A DNA stretch of 64,000 bases, taken from NCBI GenBank assembly GCA_028673005.1, contig CM054118.1:87352964-87416963 (forward strand), read 5' to 3'. Position 1 is the first letter of the stretch. Each line of letters begins with the position of its first letter. Positions 1-11,936 of this stretch are shown here, piece by piece. Origin of the DNA: Tanypteryx hageni (lineage: Eukaryota > Arthropoda > Insecta > Odonata > Petaluridae). The notes beneath the pieces were generated by a model that saw only the letters and a program-made list of their open reading frames with translations, was not told the origin of the DNA and did no database searches. Position numbers and translations under genes: made by a program.

Positions 1-300
1 CAGCAGAAGGCGGGCTCGCCTCGCCCCTGAATGGGTCTTCTTCGTCACCCTCTAGCGATTGGACGCGCCGTTGCTGCCGAAATATTGCTCCTATTTGCGA
101 CTTTATTGATGAGGCGTTTGACGAAGTTTGTCCGTAAGAAGAGTTGGAAACGGAATGATAGTCGTTCGCAGTATTCTTATTCTGGAGGAAGATTTAGATG
201 TTACGACTTGTTTATATATTGCAATTCGTTCATTTAAATCATTCGGTTATTAAGACAAAAATATTGTTCTTTGTACAATTTCCGCATAAATTCGACACAC

Positions 301-333
301 GATCTGTTTCGACGAGTGATCGTCATCTTCAGG
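301..333 (-). ncRNA. hammerhead-ribozyme-like motif (degenerate)
   Basis: Read on the minus strand, this stretch has CTGAAGA, then a 5-bp stem (GACGA with UCGUC around a UCAC loop), then GAAAC. That is the order of conserved blocks in a hammerhead ribozyme core (CUGANGA, stem II, GAAA). One extra U separates the first block from the stem, as in the copy at 40308. Hammerhead motifs are known from the long repeats of Penelope-like elements, and this may be a remnant. Stems I and III were not convincingly formed, so activity is not claimed. Confidence 0.35.
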
Positions 334-469
334 ATGATGATTATTGAAAGTAGACCGTGTGAATGTATTAGCCAAGCAGTTTCATGAGAAAGAACAGGAA
401 GTTCGATGCAGATGTGCGGTCTTGCTTCTAGGTTATACAAAATAAATAATAAAATAGCTCCGTGCTACA

Positions 470-930
470 ATAGGTCTCGCGAATGGTACCCTCATTCCGA
501 AATTTGTAGGATTTCTGATAATATCTATAACCTCGTTCGCTAGTTCCTTCGACATGTACTTTCCTAACAGCTTAAGTCTAGTCAGTAGTCTGCGCTCTTC
601 CAACGATGCTCATTTCAAACCTTCTATTAGCGAGGAAATGCTGTTCATTATCCTAATTTCTTTTTACGAATCTAGCTGCCCTTTTTCTATCTTCCTTCTC
701 GTATGGATCCCATACAGTTGAAGTATAATCTACCTGCGGCCTTAATTACATGATTCTTTCACTGTTTCGGTGCTCTTTCGGACTATCCTACCTAAAACGG
801 CCATCTTTTTGTTAGCAGCGCCTATCACCAGGCGAACGTGAGTGCCCCACGAGAAGCCGCGACGAATTGTAATTCACAGATATTTGGCGGAATCTTAAAC
901 AGGGATATCGATTCTGTCGACTGCATAATT
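470..930 (-). pseudogene. LINE (Jockey/CR1-type) reverse transcriptase C-terminal fragment
   Basis: Minus-strand translation in shifting frames gives the typical C-terminal part of a non-LTR retrotransposon ORF2. A SWGTHV-like segment followed by ANKKMAVLGRIVRKS comes first (about 930-770). Next is RPQVDYTSTVWDPYEKED (about 745-690), matching the family pattern in which a tyrosine and a WDPY motif precede a VQRRAARF-type segment. RAARFVKRN is then visible, followed by LEERRLLTRLKLLGKYMSKE (about 610-550). Stops and frameshifts break it several times, and no catalytic RT core is present. It is a dead 5'-truncated copy. The assignment rests on these motifs only; the clade (Jockey, CR1 or a relative) is uncertain. 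Confidence 0.6.
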
Positions 931-933
931 AAC

Positions 934-1855
934 GTCAACAACAAACTATTTTTAGTTTTCTGAAATTTGACGACGCCTCGCGATATGTAGCTTTGATCGA
1001 GTCGCTCGTGGTCGCGAGTGAATCCCCACTTAGTTCGCTGTCGAATTTAGGTGTAAAAGATAGTGAATTTTTAGAGACGAGTAGTTGCTTCGTGAAATGA
1101 TAATCAAAGAACTCTGATGTTCATTTGGCCTGATTTGTAAATTCCAGCTCATTTGATTTATATAAATAGCGTTTCAACCGTTATATTTAAATTTGTTAAC
1201 TCCGGATTTCCCATTTTATGAATTTTATCTTTACTATAGCTGAGAAGCTGTGTTAAATTGAATTTGTTATAAATTACTTAAGTAAAGTTTTATTTGAATG
1301 AGAGTGAGATGTGCAGTTATGATGTCATTAACGTTGAAATTCACAGAGTGTAGTTATGGACGATAACCATTACTAGAATCAGAATTTTCCAAGAGCCATA
1401 AAATAACAATTTCATGGCTTTTGGCGAATTCCGATTCATCAATTCTATATCACAAGATTGGATCACTACCAGTGTGATCCATTACTATAATTGTGATTTA
1501 AAAGTGAAAATAAAATATATCTTTGAGCTTAAATACGAAATAATTGAATCTGATAATTTTTTTCAGTTTTGTATTTTCATGATGTTCACAGGAATTATTA
1601 TTTACGAATTTTTCATCTCTAATTGTATTTTAAATTTTGCTCACGAACCCTTCTTGCCCCTTAATATTTCTGAGGTGAGACAGAAACGACCGCCACTGAA
1701 TCCGATATATAAATCGTGCGTGTGGGACGCAGGCGTGCCACCCTTCCCGAAATTCTTCATATGATTCTCGCTATCCGTTCATTTATTTATAGATCGCGCA
1801 TCGCATCGAATCCGCAAATCTCGATATTCCGCACTTGCACGGGGAAGAGGTCGCC
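934..1855. other. AT-rich spacer, nothing recognised
   Basis: Low-GC DNA without a recognisable gene or repeat. A 116-residue open frame at 1414-1764 has no motif I can name and is probably chance. Confidence 0.5.
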
Positions 1856-1857
1856 GC

Positions 1858-2125
1858 GCGGTGGGAGGCGAGGGGGAGGAGAGGGGAAGGGGAGTGGAAG
1901 GAGAGAGGGGAGGAGAGAGGGAAAGAGAGAGGGGAGGAGAGAGGGAAAGAGAGTGGGGAGGAGGGAGGGGAGGAGAGAGGGGAAGAGAGTGGGGAGGAGA
2001 GTGGGGAGGAGAGAGGGGAGGAGAGATGGGAGGAGAGTGGGGAGGAGAATGGGGAGGAGAGATTTCTGTGACGCAATAATGAGATTTGGTGAAGGTGGAT
2101 AGAGAGAGAGAGAGAGAGGAAGTGA
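1858..2125. repeat. purine-only simple repeat (GGGGAGGAGAGA-like, then GA)
   Basis: The plus strand is almost pure A/G for about 200 bases. Repeats of roughly 12 bases, of the type GGGGAGGAGAGA, run to about 2060 and a (GA)n run lies near 2101-2118. Several overlapping open frames made only of R, E and G, or S and L on the other strand, are artefacts of this composition. Confidence 0.9.
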
Positions 2126-2340
2126 GAGAGGCGATCTAGGTATCCAGGTGTTCTCATCACGCACTGCGAGGAAAACCACTTCCTCTTTATCTCCTCCATC
2201 ATAGAGAGCTCTCAATCTTACCCTTCTAATAAACTGTTCCATCTTTCCATCTCTTACCCTCGTGAAGCAAAATCATTCCGTCGACTGGAAACAATTTTAT
2301 TGCCTGCCTTTCTTCCGCTAATGCTGCCATTCGAAAGAAT

Positions 2341-2363
2341 ATATATATATATTATATATATTG
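2341..2363. repeat. TA-rich microsatellite
   Basis: Short run of alternating A and T directly before the repeat copy at 2377. The related copies at 42 kb and 48 kb are also bordered by TA repeats. Confidence 0.7.
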
Positions 2364-2376
2364 TCTTTCTCTTTTG

Positions 2377-2565
2377 CTGACGAAGGGATCACCCCCGAAA
2401 GCTTTCGTGTTTTACGTGTGCCACTTCGACACCCCCTGCAGCTCGCCAACTTGAAGACACGTTATTGGTGAATGCTCACTTGACTTCCTTATTCCAACAA
2501 CTTGTTGCAATCCATTTACCCTATTTACCTTTCCTCTTCCGTAAGACTATACCCACATGCGATAA
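2377..2565 (+). repeat. dispersed repeat, copy 1, with hammerhead-like start
   Basis: It begins with CTGACGA, a GGG/CCC stem and CGAAAGC (2377-2401), a hammerhead-like order of blocks. It continues with sequence clearly shared with 48,043-48,235 and, on the minus strand, with 42,058-42,118: shared words include CTCGCCAACTTGAAG, GGTGAATGCTCACT, a CCAACAACTTGTTG-like box and CTTCCGTAAG. The three copies differ at scattered positions, so this is an old family. It is probably derived from the long repeat of a Penelope-like element, which is inference. Confidence 0.6.
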
Positions 2566-3294
2566 TCTTAAGAAGTTCGAAAGCCAAAGTGCTTGCAATA
2601 CCTTTACAAATAAATTTATGTGCGGTAAACAAAGCCAAAACATTCGAAGTGACCCAGAGAGAATGCATTTGCTAGAGTCAAGTCTTACCGCATTGATCTG
2701 CTCGATAGTATGCTGAGTGTGGGTGCAAGTCTAAAATGGACCGAGTTTCTTTTTATGGAAGAGTAAAAGAGCCGCATTTTAAGTTAAGAGCCGCATGAGG
2801 TTTACCGCCTCTGACTCAGATCCTTCCAAATATTTTGTGTGGTCACATCCTAAATGTGACAGAAATAAACGCATCGAATCAATCGATATATCGTAACTGG
2901 TCGAAGTGATTTAAGCCCACACACTGCATCCATTGCGACAGAATCCGAACGTCTAGTTTACGGTGTCATCTATTTTCCAAATCGGCGAAATGCGTCAATA
3001 ACATCGAATAGTAAGCATATCTGTTACATTCTTTCTGAGTCCACTGATCAGCAGTTTATGATCGAAGTGGCAATTTAATTGCCAGCGATAGTTGTTCGCA
3101 TTCAGTCATTACTACTGAAATTGGATAACAGAGATGGTTGGGAAAATCACAATTATCTAGGCCTAACGCGACACAAAAGAGAAAAGTCACACACTGAGCG
3201 CCTCTGCGCCCGTCACAGCGATGCCGCGCCATTTGTAAGTGACAGTTGACGCGAAGATGCGCAGGAAAATGATTTCAACGGTGAGGTCACGTGC
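2566..3294. other. unassigned spacer
   Basis: No gene or repeat recognised. Two nearby copies of GAGCCGCAT (2771-2800) hint at an eroded hAT-like remnant, but I could not delimit it. Confidence 0.4.
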
Positions 3295-3450
3295 CAGCCT
3301 TGGTAGGGGGGGTGGTTAGCGTGGTCTCGGGTTCAAATCCTGCCGAAGGTATAGCCTTATGCGTTTGTATTTATTATTGCTATTGCGCTCATTGTAAAAG
3401 GCCGTAAAGTGCTGTTTATTAGCTAGTTAAGAACAAATAAATAAATAAAA
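3295..3450 (+). mobile_element. tRNA-derived SINE, family A
   Basis: The head is tRNA-like: CCTTGGTAG, GGTGGTTAGCGTGG in the A-box position and GGTTCAAATCC in the B-box position. A body follows that ends in CTCATTGTAAAAGGCCGT and AGCTAGTTAAG, and then an (ATAAA)n tail at 3434-3450. The same head and tail occur at 21,822-21,987 (minus), 26,916-27,075 (minus) and 31,946-32,090 (plus). Polymerase III promoter boxes plus a simple tail are diagnostic of SINEs. The partner LINE is not identified. Confidence 0.8.
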
Positions 3451-3865
3451 CTGTCGGACGTTTCATCGACTTGATCTATTTGGTGGTTTGTTGAATATTA
3501 TTATTCTAAGGCAGTTAGAATTATTTCTTATTATGATCTCATCGCAACATAATCAAGGAAAGTAAAAAATAAGGTTCTTCATTCATTCATTTTTTGCGTC
3601 TGACAGATAAAGTGCACTTGACTCTGAAAATAGAGATTGTCTCATTCGATATGAATGCGTTCTTTCACGAACAAAAATTCATTGAAGACAGTTTTAAAAA
3701 TATATCTTCAGGGAAATCTTCTTCGAGGGATTATTCAATGCAAGAATGAGGCAACGGACGAAATGATCATTCCAAAGAAATATATGGAACGACGTGGAAG
3801 AATCGAAAGAGTGAGCGAAAAAATAAAATACATAATGCCAAAGAGGCGGAATGTATATCAGTTGG
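3451..3865. other. unassigned AT-rich spacer
   Basis: No gene, RNA or repeat recognised in this stretch. Confidence 0.4.
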
Positions 3866-3867
3866 AC

Positions 3868-3990
3868 GTTGGAGGGGGGGATTGAGAAGGGATGGGGGCG
3901 ATGGAGAGGGAGAGGGGGCGATGGAGAGGAGGGGGTGATGGAGAGGGGGTTGGGGCGATGGGGGCGGGGGACAATGGATGGGGTGAGGGC
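3868..3990. repeat. G-rich purine tract (GATGGAGAGGGG-like)
   Basis: Imperfect repeats of GGGGCGATGGAGAG on the plus strand with several runs of four or more G. The small open frames over it are compositional artefacts. The G runs could form G-quadruplexes, which is inference. Confidence 0.75.
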
Positions 3991-5492
3991 GATGGGTATT
4001 TTGATATTGGACCACGAGAGGCCGCGACGAAGACCCAGGAAAAAACGAATATTAGCAGGCGCAACGTATGCATATACTTATATGCGTAGGTGTGCACTTA
4101 TGCAAGAATGTCTGCATGCATGCGAGTAAAGCCCATTCGACATTTTTTAAAAACTTGCGCTCGCGTGTCATTAAAAATATGGCGCTCGAGATATGATGAG
4201 GCCCCTGGAGCGGAGCAAGCGGCTCGGAAGCGCTGAGGAGAAGGGGAAAGGGCGCCTTTGAAATTGGGTGACGCACGGCGTGTGACATCGCACTTCCTCT
4301 CGGGCCACGAATTACGCAAAGCGGTGGACTAACGTAATCGGAATGCGAGGAAAAAGGCATTAAACGTTCCTTAATAGACGAACAACAAAACCGTATTTGG
4401 ATATTCACCAAAATGAAAACGACATAATCAGGGCTATGAAATCCTATAATAATCCAATTAGACAGAAATTCCATTCCATTGGGTTATGAAATCGATTTTT
4501 GACGATAGGTAATTCGCACTGAGCTTCGCAGAGGAACACAATGAAGAGAATTGGAGCGTCGAACATCGAACTCCGTGGACCGAAAGAGCGAATCTATGGC
4601 GAGTCGGTGGAATGAAGAGAGTGGAATGGATGACATGCAACTTGGTGGTAAGGAGAACTCGGGGCCGTGGAAGTGCGCGGAATGAGAAGAAAAGACACAA
4701 TGCCGCCCCAGATCACGGCAAATAGGAAAGAGGTTGCTATAAACTGTTCTTTGACAAGTGCCGCCTAAAGCTCTCTTAACTCGCCTTGTCCCTGCTCGGG
4801 GACCGGAAATGTTGTCTCTTCATTCGCTAAAGGTTGAAGGACTATAACAACACAATCGAATGTTTATCGTAGATTTTGAAATTTTATAACTATAATTACT
4901 AACATTTGCGGACTTTTTCGGGGTTTTTACTTATATAATTGTATTTTTAAATCCTAATTTTACGCTTCTTTACATTTACCGATTCTAACAACAATTCGCC
5001 CCCATAGTTCCATTATTTTAAAAAATCCGTACGAAGGCTCTTCCGATTTTCCGCATTCTCATAGTTTCGATTATTCTGTAATGTTCACATCGTCAACGAA
5101 TCGTATTGCATTTTGTCGCACAAATATTTTTCGCCTCCTTCGTGATTGCTAGCACTGTCCACCTCCTCGCGAACGAGAGAAAAACTTTCGTTTAATATCG
5201 GATAATTTGCGAATGCTGGATGCGAAAATAGAACTATGGATGACGAATGGAGAATGAGGCAAACGGAAACCGAGGACCTGGAATGTGTCGCACGGTTTCG
5301 TTTTAATTAAATGGTAGAGTTCGATAGATATCGTTGCAGATGGGAAGGGGTGGATCAAGGAATCGAATATAACGACCATTCTAAGGGCCCTGCTCTTTTA
5401 CAAAATTTCTGCCGAAACACAATTTCATCTTCCTTCATCAAACATTACGTTGAGTTTCTAATATTCCAAAAATTTCTTTCGAATATGCTCTA
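3991..5492. other. unassigned spacer
   Basis: No gene recognised. The segment 4692-4720 shares about 30 nearly identical bases, around ATGCCGCCCCAG, with the small hAT-like MITE at 41,700, so a fragment of that family probably lies here. Confidence 0.4.
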
Positions 5493-5570
5493 AACCAGTG
5501 GTTTTCAAAACCCCGGGCCGCAAGAGGATTTTAAAGGGGTCGCAAGTACTCTTCGCTAAGGCAAGTGATT
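5493..5570. mobile_element. hAT-type element, one end only
   Basis: CAGTGGTTTTCAAAACCC is a typical hAT terminal sequence and is followed by GGGCCGCAAGAGG-like sequence found inside such MITEs. No matching opposite end was found downstream, so it is truncated. Confidence 0.5.
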
Positions 5571-5879
5571 TTATTCTGGTTTTAAGAGTCCTGTAGGTTT
5601 TATTTTATCGACATGTTTTGTTCAAAAAATAAAGAAAACTCTGTAGGTTATTAGCGTACAAAAACGTTTTTAACGAATGAGTTAATTTTATGTAACATAA
5701 ACAAAAAAGAAATTATATCTCAGTAGCGATTAGCACTTGAAAAATTAAACTATACACTACATATTATCTGAATGTTTTTAATACACGTACGTAGTTTTAA
5801 ATAAATAATTTATAGCGCTAAATCTCTAATTATTATTTTCCTTATCAGCGTCATCCCCTCTGTATGGAGAAAACTGGAG

Positions 5880-6700
5880 TGTTTTTTTGCTTCTCGAATA
5901 TTCTCAGGGAGTCTCGGCGACCAAACTTCCGGACGGAGGGGTGCTGACGAACCTGCCCGAGAATCACTGCTCTGAACTCCGTTATCTCGCCATAATCTTG
6001 TTCGTTATACTACGTAAGTGTGTTTCACCATTCTCACGAACAAAGGGGTTTAATAAAACGAACATGCCGATGACAGTGGCGACAGAAGCCATCGATAAAT
6101 GCGCTCGACCACTCTTTAGTAGAGGAAGACCTCTGGGCCACGACGACGTCACTCGATCGGAGGGCAAACGCTGAGGGAATTGGTAGGGGGTGCACCCCGA
6201 AGAGATCACCCCGCGTCGCGTCGTACAGCTGCGTACCTTCATGCCGGAAACCGAGCGCCCTTCTGCGGTGGCACCCTTCCTCGAGATAGTCCCGCGCCCT
6301 TTATGCGCTTCCCTTCCGGCGGCGTTCGAGCAGACACCCGCTACACGCCAGACGATCTCGGAAACTCGAGGCCAGTCGCACTCTCCTTGGCCGTGGTGGG
6401 CAATCTGTGCAATTAGGTCATTAACCCGGTTTTTATAAAGGGGATCGGGCGAGAAGCCCCCACTGCCGTCCGCTCCGCGAGTTAGAAGGGGATGTGTGTG
6501 GGGGGGGTGGAGGGAGGGAGGGAGAGGTTGAAGGGATTGAGGTGTGGAGGCGCTCTCCTTTCCGCTGCGGACACCCCGCTGTTCCCCCACCCCACCCCCT
6601 TTCCAGGGAAGCCCTCCCCTCGCGTCCTCTGCCCAGCCGCATTGTCCGGCACGCAGGCAAGCGAGCCGCAAGCCTTCTTGTCCTTCTCGTTTAGGGCAGG
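5880..6700. other. GC-rich island with long chance reading frames
   Basis: Unusually GC-rich for this window, mainly 6120-6420 and 6440-6660, with a G-rich stretch at 6490-6530. A 229-residue minus-strand frame (5982-6671) spans it, but the translation is low-complexity (P, G, R, S) with no domain I recognise. It could be a CpG-rich promoter or first exon of an unseen gene, or just an old island. No gene is called. Confidence 0.4.
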
Positions 6701-7080
6701 CGAGGAAAAAATCTCCAAAACAAGATGATCCAAACGGAACTTATGATGCCTACTTTCCATTTAATCATTTATTTTAGTACTTACATTGGCTTTAATGCTA
6801 ACTTTAAAATCACCGCGGATACGTTGCTCTTTGTGTTCTCCAATTTTAATAATTTTATCGATATAAAATATTACAAATAAATTCGAACTAAAAACTTAAT
6901 TAATCACGCGTATGTACTAGGCAACACTCTTGTAATGAGTGATAAAAATAGCACAAACGCCAGTATTTACGCAGAATTCTAAAAAATACGATCGATAAGT
7001 AAAATTCTACGATAAAAATTAGAATCTACATCCCTTTCCTCAGAGAATAGTCAAATCTCACTCCGATATAGCAATTCTAA
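6700..7080. other. unassigned AT-rich spacer
   Basis: No gene or repeat recognised. Confidence 0.4.
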
Positions 7081-7330
7081 GATATTTTAATGTTCAAGGG
7101 AAAATTACCCTGCATGATGGATTTTGATTTCCCATGTAAAACAAATGGAAGGATAGTTCCTGAAATCGAACCCTGGACTTTTAATCTTCGCAACAAAACT
7201 ATCCTCCGGAGCTTGGCCCCAGTAGCAAGAGATTTACACCAAGTTTCATGAAAATCGGTCTATTGGTTCAAAAGTTAATAGTGTGGACATGCAGACACAA
7301 CGACTAAACTATAAGGCTATTTTCATTCTG
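7081..7330. repeat. dispersed repeat shared with 28,106-28,325
   Basis: Shares long near-identical stretches with 28,106-28,325, in the same order: AAGATATTTTAA, CCTGCA(T/C)GATGGATTT, GATTTCCCATGTA, GAAATCGAACCC, AATCTTCGCAACAAAA, TATCCTC, TTTCATGAAAAT and CATTGGTTCAAA. The closing part, a TCATGAAAATCGGTCTATTG-like segment before GTGTGGACATGCAGACA, resembles the 3' ends of transposable elements common in insects. The family is not identified. Confidence 0.65.
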
Positions 7331-9414
7331 AAAAGTAGGCTAAAAAAGGGAGGTTAGCATTTTTCGTGGGCTGCAGGTAGTAGTGAGCCTCATAATCGCT
7401 TCTTCGGATGGGACAACAGTCTGTGTCGAATGCTAATTAGGAGATTCTGTAGAAAGATGGAATCGAACAATCAAGTATGTATGGGCAACTCTCATTCGAT
7501 GTAAGAGATGGATTCCTGAAAAACCGTTCGCTGAAAGATCGCGATTTTTCTGCTGATGCGTTCTCGCTAAAATTAGTTCCCCATGAGGCTCTCCATACGC
7601 ATTTCAATCTGAGGTAGCAAAAATAATCGCTAGGGTTCACGCACGCGGCGATGGAAGCGCATTTCGAGGATAAGAAAGGTTTGTATTTACAAGATTCATT
7701 ATTCAAGAATTAAATGTTATTTACATAATACACTCAGTTCCTTTTCTTTGTAAGACGCAAATCAATGTTTAAATGAATGAGACTAGAAGCTTCTCATGAC
7801 GCATGGGATTAAACTTGAAAAATACAATATGCTCTTAGAGGCGTAACTCCGTGTTATAGAAAAAACAAATAATAATAATTTAACGTCGATGTTTTTTATG
7901 TTTAACCTGTAAAACTTGGCAACTGAAGGGTTAAAGATTTAAGTCTATTAATACGTATAAAACCAATAATTGGCAGAACTTCAGCCAACAAATGTTCTGG
8001 AAATTACGCTCTGATCATTCGGAGTTGTAGAAAGTTAAAGGAAAAGTTAAGTTCAATTAAGGAGAATATCAATGCATTCTATAATTCACAGTAACGCCAT
8101 AATGGGGGAATGGGTGGAATTTGATCTAAAACTGAAATCAACTGCACGCACTATTGTAAACGTTTTACTATTTCTACATATACTATAAGTAAGCTTGGTA
8201 GTTTTTGACGTTTATTTTTCTTAATTATCGATGATTTAAATCGACGACGAAAATCGATTATTTTTATACATTTTATTGTTTTTTAGTTATTGATGTTCAT
8301 ATTTCTTTAAAAGCGATCGCTAATATCGAAATTTCTTTGTCCTAAAATGTCGATGCTTATTTCAGTACATTTTACCGACTTTCACCTAGAAAATTATATA
8401 AATCGAATTTCTTCTTATTAAATATAATTAAAAGTATATAAACAAAAATAGGACTTATTGTACGCTTGTTTGTTTTTTAATATCTAAATTTTGGTGAATT
8501 TGTTGTTGTTGACTTCTACCAACAAAGTGGAAGTTAATTTTTCGGAATATATCAGAAAGTATATTTTACTCGTAAATGCGCGCCCCTTATTCGCTAAATC
8601 GTGATCATTCGTGAAAATATCAATGTAACGTGAAAATAATGTAGGTACATTATTACATAATAATAATAAATTAATAATAATTTAATAATGAATATATTTT
8701 AATGAAAAAAATTACGTTGTCGAGCAACAAACGACTATGAAAGCAGAATAAAGCTCATTGTGCGTTTACGGAGCGGTGCTACTTCGACAGCAATACAAAA
8801 GAAACTAAGCACTGGAGGTTCTCTCTCTCTCTCTCTCGGAGGATGGGTTATATAAATTTTATTACAGGGTAATTTTGAAGGACATCTGGGGATCGGTACT
8901 AATTTTTCAGCTCTGGGAAACCTATCTTTTCGCCTTTTTGACACAATAGACGTCCCTCGAATTTTAGGTAAATGGCGTCAAAAGTTTGTAGGGATTATTG
9001 AATCTGGTTGGGGGTAAAGATGGATAGCAATAAACCGATCATATTGTTTTGTCCCGTATCTGTGGCTTTGAGTTCCATGGGAATCCAGTATCTGTCCTTA
9101 AGACAGTGATATAACTGACATTAGAAAGCAAAGAGAAGTGTTGTAGTGAATTCCGAATGTTTCGTGGCCGTTTGGTATGACAAATATCGACTTTCTGTTC
9201 CGTTTTGGATGTTTGGTTTAAAATATAGTAAGTTTTAGTGCCGAAAACCGATTTTTAAAATCATGACGGATGATTTCGTAGAAAATATAATGGTGGAAAA
9301 TCGACACTTAGGGAGGAAAATGAATTTTCGTCGAATTTAATTTTTTTTTAAATTCGATGTTTAACGACATTTATCTATTTAAATCGGATCATACCGAGCC
9401 TAACTATAAGATAT
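7331..9414. other. unassigned AT-rich spacer
   Basis: Very AT-rich, with a short (CT)n run at about 8820-8837. An 89-residue minus frame at 7437-7706 has no recognisable motif. Nothing else is supported. Confidence 0.4.
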
Positions 9415-9450
9415 TCGATCAGTTTCGACGAATGATCGTCATCACAATGC
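9415..9450 (-). ncRNA. hammerhead-like motif, diverged copy
   Basis: The minus-strand sequence aligns with the motif at 301-333 (GATGACGATCA, TCGTCGAAAC, GATCG all kept). The first conserved block is mutated (GTGATGA in place of CTGAAGA). It is a decayed member of the same repeat family and is not expected to be active. Confidence 0.25.
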
Positions 9451-10015
9451 CTCCTTTTGTACTAAGTACTATGTTTAGAACAGTGTGCACTGTGTATCAT
9501 TTTTAGTTTGAATTCCACCCATCTCCCTTCGATGCATTCGTTGGAGTGATCGTACAATGAACGTCCGTCAAAAAAAGTTCTCTACGTTAATGTTTTTACC
9601 TTTATCGGTGTCTGTGAAGTCTTTGTGTTCGAGATAAAGATTATGTTGTTACGGTTTATGCGTTGTTTGTTGTGTGACATATTTTCGGGAGGTATATTTT
9701 AATTGAGTGGCGAAGAACTCTCAGAAACGGATGAGAATTTGTGGAGCGAGACGGAGACATAGGTTGCCAAGGGAACCGGAAGGAACAATTGCTCCGGTTA
9801 GATGATGCGCGAGGTAGAGCGAAAGATGAAAGACGGCCATCAGAAAACTTTTCGAAGAGATTTTGAATGAAACGGGGCTACGATTTCCTCCGGCTTCCTT
9901 CCTTCCACCCTCTTACGTCACATTCGGAGAGAGAATCTACAGCCATGCCTCGTTTAGCGCAAACGTTGCGTTCCGAAAGGTCTTTGCGCTAACAAGAGAG
10001 TTTATAGCGTAGTAC

Positions 10016-11936
10016 TTAACACTAGAACGACCGGACGGGTCAATTTGACCCGAAGGAGAATTTGAATGCGTTTTTCTAATGTAATATGATCTTGATCCCA
10101 ATTTCCCCTAGTGACTTTTAATCATTTTAGGTGTTTACCCACAAGAGATTTTAATCTTGTCATGACAGCATATCATGAATTATATAGAAATTTAGCTCGG
10201 ACGCCCGAACGGGTCATTTTGACCCTACTGTGGAATGAAACGTATTTTCTTCAACATGTAATGCCAAAACGCTTCTATGTCATCGCAGCTGAATTACTAC
10301 CTATTTTTTCAGCTGTTCCGTGCATTCAACCCTGCATTCCTCTATCTCTCTCCCTCCCACCCTCCCCGATTCCCCCTCTCCCTCTTGCTCCTAATCATCT
10401 CTCGATCGTCTCCTGTCCCGAAAATGCAACATTATTTGCGCAGGTTTGAACTTGCAGATATTGTTTTCCAATCATTTTATCCCAACAAGCCCTTTGCTCA
10501 GTCCCTGGCGGGATTTGGACGCGCAATAATGTGAAGGCTGCATCGCGTGCATTTGCACAGATTAGTGTCAGATAAATGACTCGCAGGCGCGATTTATACT
10601 CTAATGAGATTCTCGCGGAACTCAATAACATCCCCGAGGATGTGTTCGACGGATATAACTTTAATAACATTCTTTATTTTTCGGCAATAAATGCTGCCGT
10701 GATATATAGAGCTATCACTGGTAAGAAACTTTCGCGGAGAAAGTTCATCAGACAGCTTGCAGAGAAGCTACGAGTGAAGCAGTTACGTAAAAATGCGGCC
10801 AAATTATTATAATAAACGCGAAGGATCTGATTTGGAAGATGAAGTTGTTCCAAAATGCCGAAGATGCCAGATTATGGAAAATTTCCGGGAAAATAAAACC
10901 TTAACCAAATGCACAGAAAATAGTTTGTGGGAAGTGCATGGACAAGATGCGTTGCACTTGCGTCAGCTGCACTAACGTGATGAAAGAATAATAATTTTAT
11001 GTTATTATATTATTTTGAAACTTTGTTTGTTCGTCACAAATACGTGTCAAAGAAACCTTTTTTCAGGACCGAAATATTTTTGTTGCTACATGGTATAGTA
11101 AAATACTATTTATAATTAACGTTAGTTTATTAAATTAGTTATAAATGAACCTGTTCGTAGTATTTGTAAGCGAAATGGGTGCTTTCAACATGAATGCATT
11201 ACCACAATGCATATCCGACTAATAATGCCTTTTTATAATTATTGTGTTTATCTCTGTAAATTTTAATTATGTAAATTTTTTTACCGGTACCTTATTTATT
11301 TTTCATGCTGGTAAATATGGGTCTTGCCTTGTATTACTTGAGCATAAGTTTTTTACGTTCTTTCGCAGTTATGCAATCCTTGGGTGATTTTCAAATATTT
11401 TTTTCAAATTGACATTTTGAAGATGTATGTACTTATTTTTTTAAGTTTCAGACAGAGAATGTACCGGCTCGTGATATCTATAAACAGTAGTTAGTCTGAA
11501 TAGAAATTGTATACCTTATTTAAACGCAATACTCGCGAAGAAATAATTGCTTCATTTTTTAATTGGTTCTTACCACATATACACTAGCCGTTTATCAATA
11601 GCATTTCCGGTTTCTTAAGGTGCCACATCCCAATATATAACTATGGAAAAGGACGTCTTTCTTTAGGTGTACATTCTCATAAGAGAGCCGTAAAATATTT
11701 ATCACGTTGAAAAATTACCATAAAACAACTATTATTTTAAAAAAGAATTGTTGCAAATATTATTTGTGACCATGAATATTATTATATATTATTATAATTG
11801 CTTAAATGACGAAAATAATGTATCGCTTTTAATTTCGCAATTTTAAGGTATAAAAGCTGATATTTAATAGTACGGGTCAAATTGACCAGGTTGGGCGTTC
11901 TAGGGGATGAGCTAAGTCCGGGCGTCCGAGTGTTAA
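10016..11936 (+). mobile_element. piggyBac-like transposon relic with TTAA target duplication
   Basis: TTAA at 10016-10019 and 11933-11936 flank a 1,913-bp element (10020-11932). The ends are inverted: CACTAGAACGACCGGAC on the left and, reversed, CACTCGGACGCCCGGAC on the right. Just inside both ends lie copies of a GGGTCAATTTGACC palindrome. TTAA duplication is diagnostic of the piggyBac superfamily, and the C-terminal transposase remnant inside agrees. The interior is too short for a full transposase and is partly deleted. Confidence 0.85.
10576..11000 (+). pseudogene. piggyBac transposase C-terminal remnant
   Basis: The first part reads about 78 residues and includes INAAVIYRAITGKKLSRRKF and IRQLAEKLR, matching the segment at the end of the piggyBac catalytic domain (an NA-x-Y-x-x-Y-like helix followed by RRKFL-x-QLA). 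The frame then breaks near 10,800. A second frame carries CRRCQIMENF, and a third frame (about 10,905-10,990) carries KIVCGKCMDKMRCTCVSC, the terminal cysteine-rich zinc domain. At least two frameshifts and the absence of the DDD catalytic part show it is dead. The transposase moves DNA by cut and paste at TTAA sites, a family property. Confidence 0.7.

Noticed and set aside
1716..2242. Open frames of 128-151 residues rich in R/E/G or S/L
   Set aside because: They lie on a purine-only simple repeat, are open in several frames at once and have no domain.
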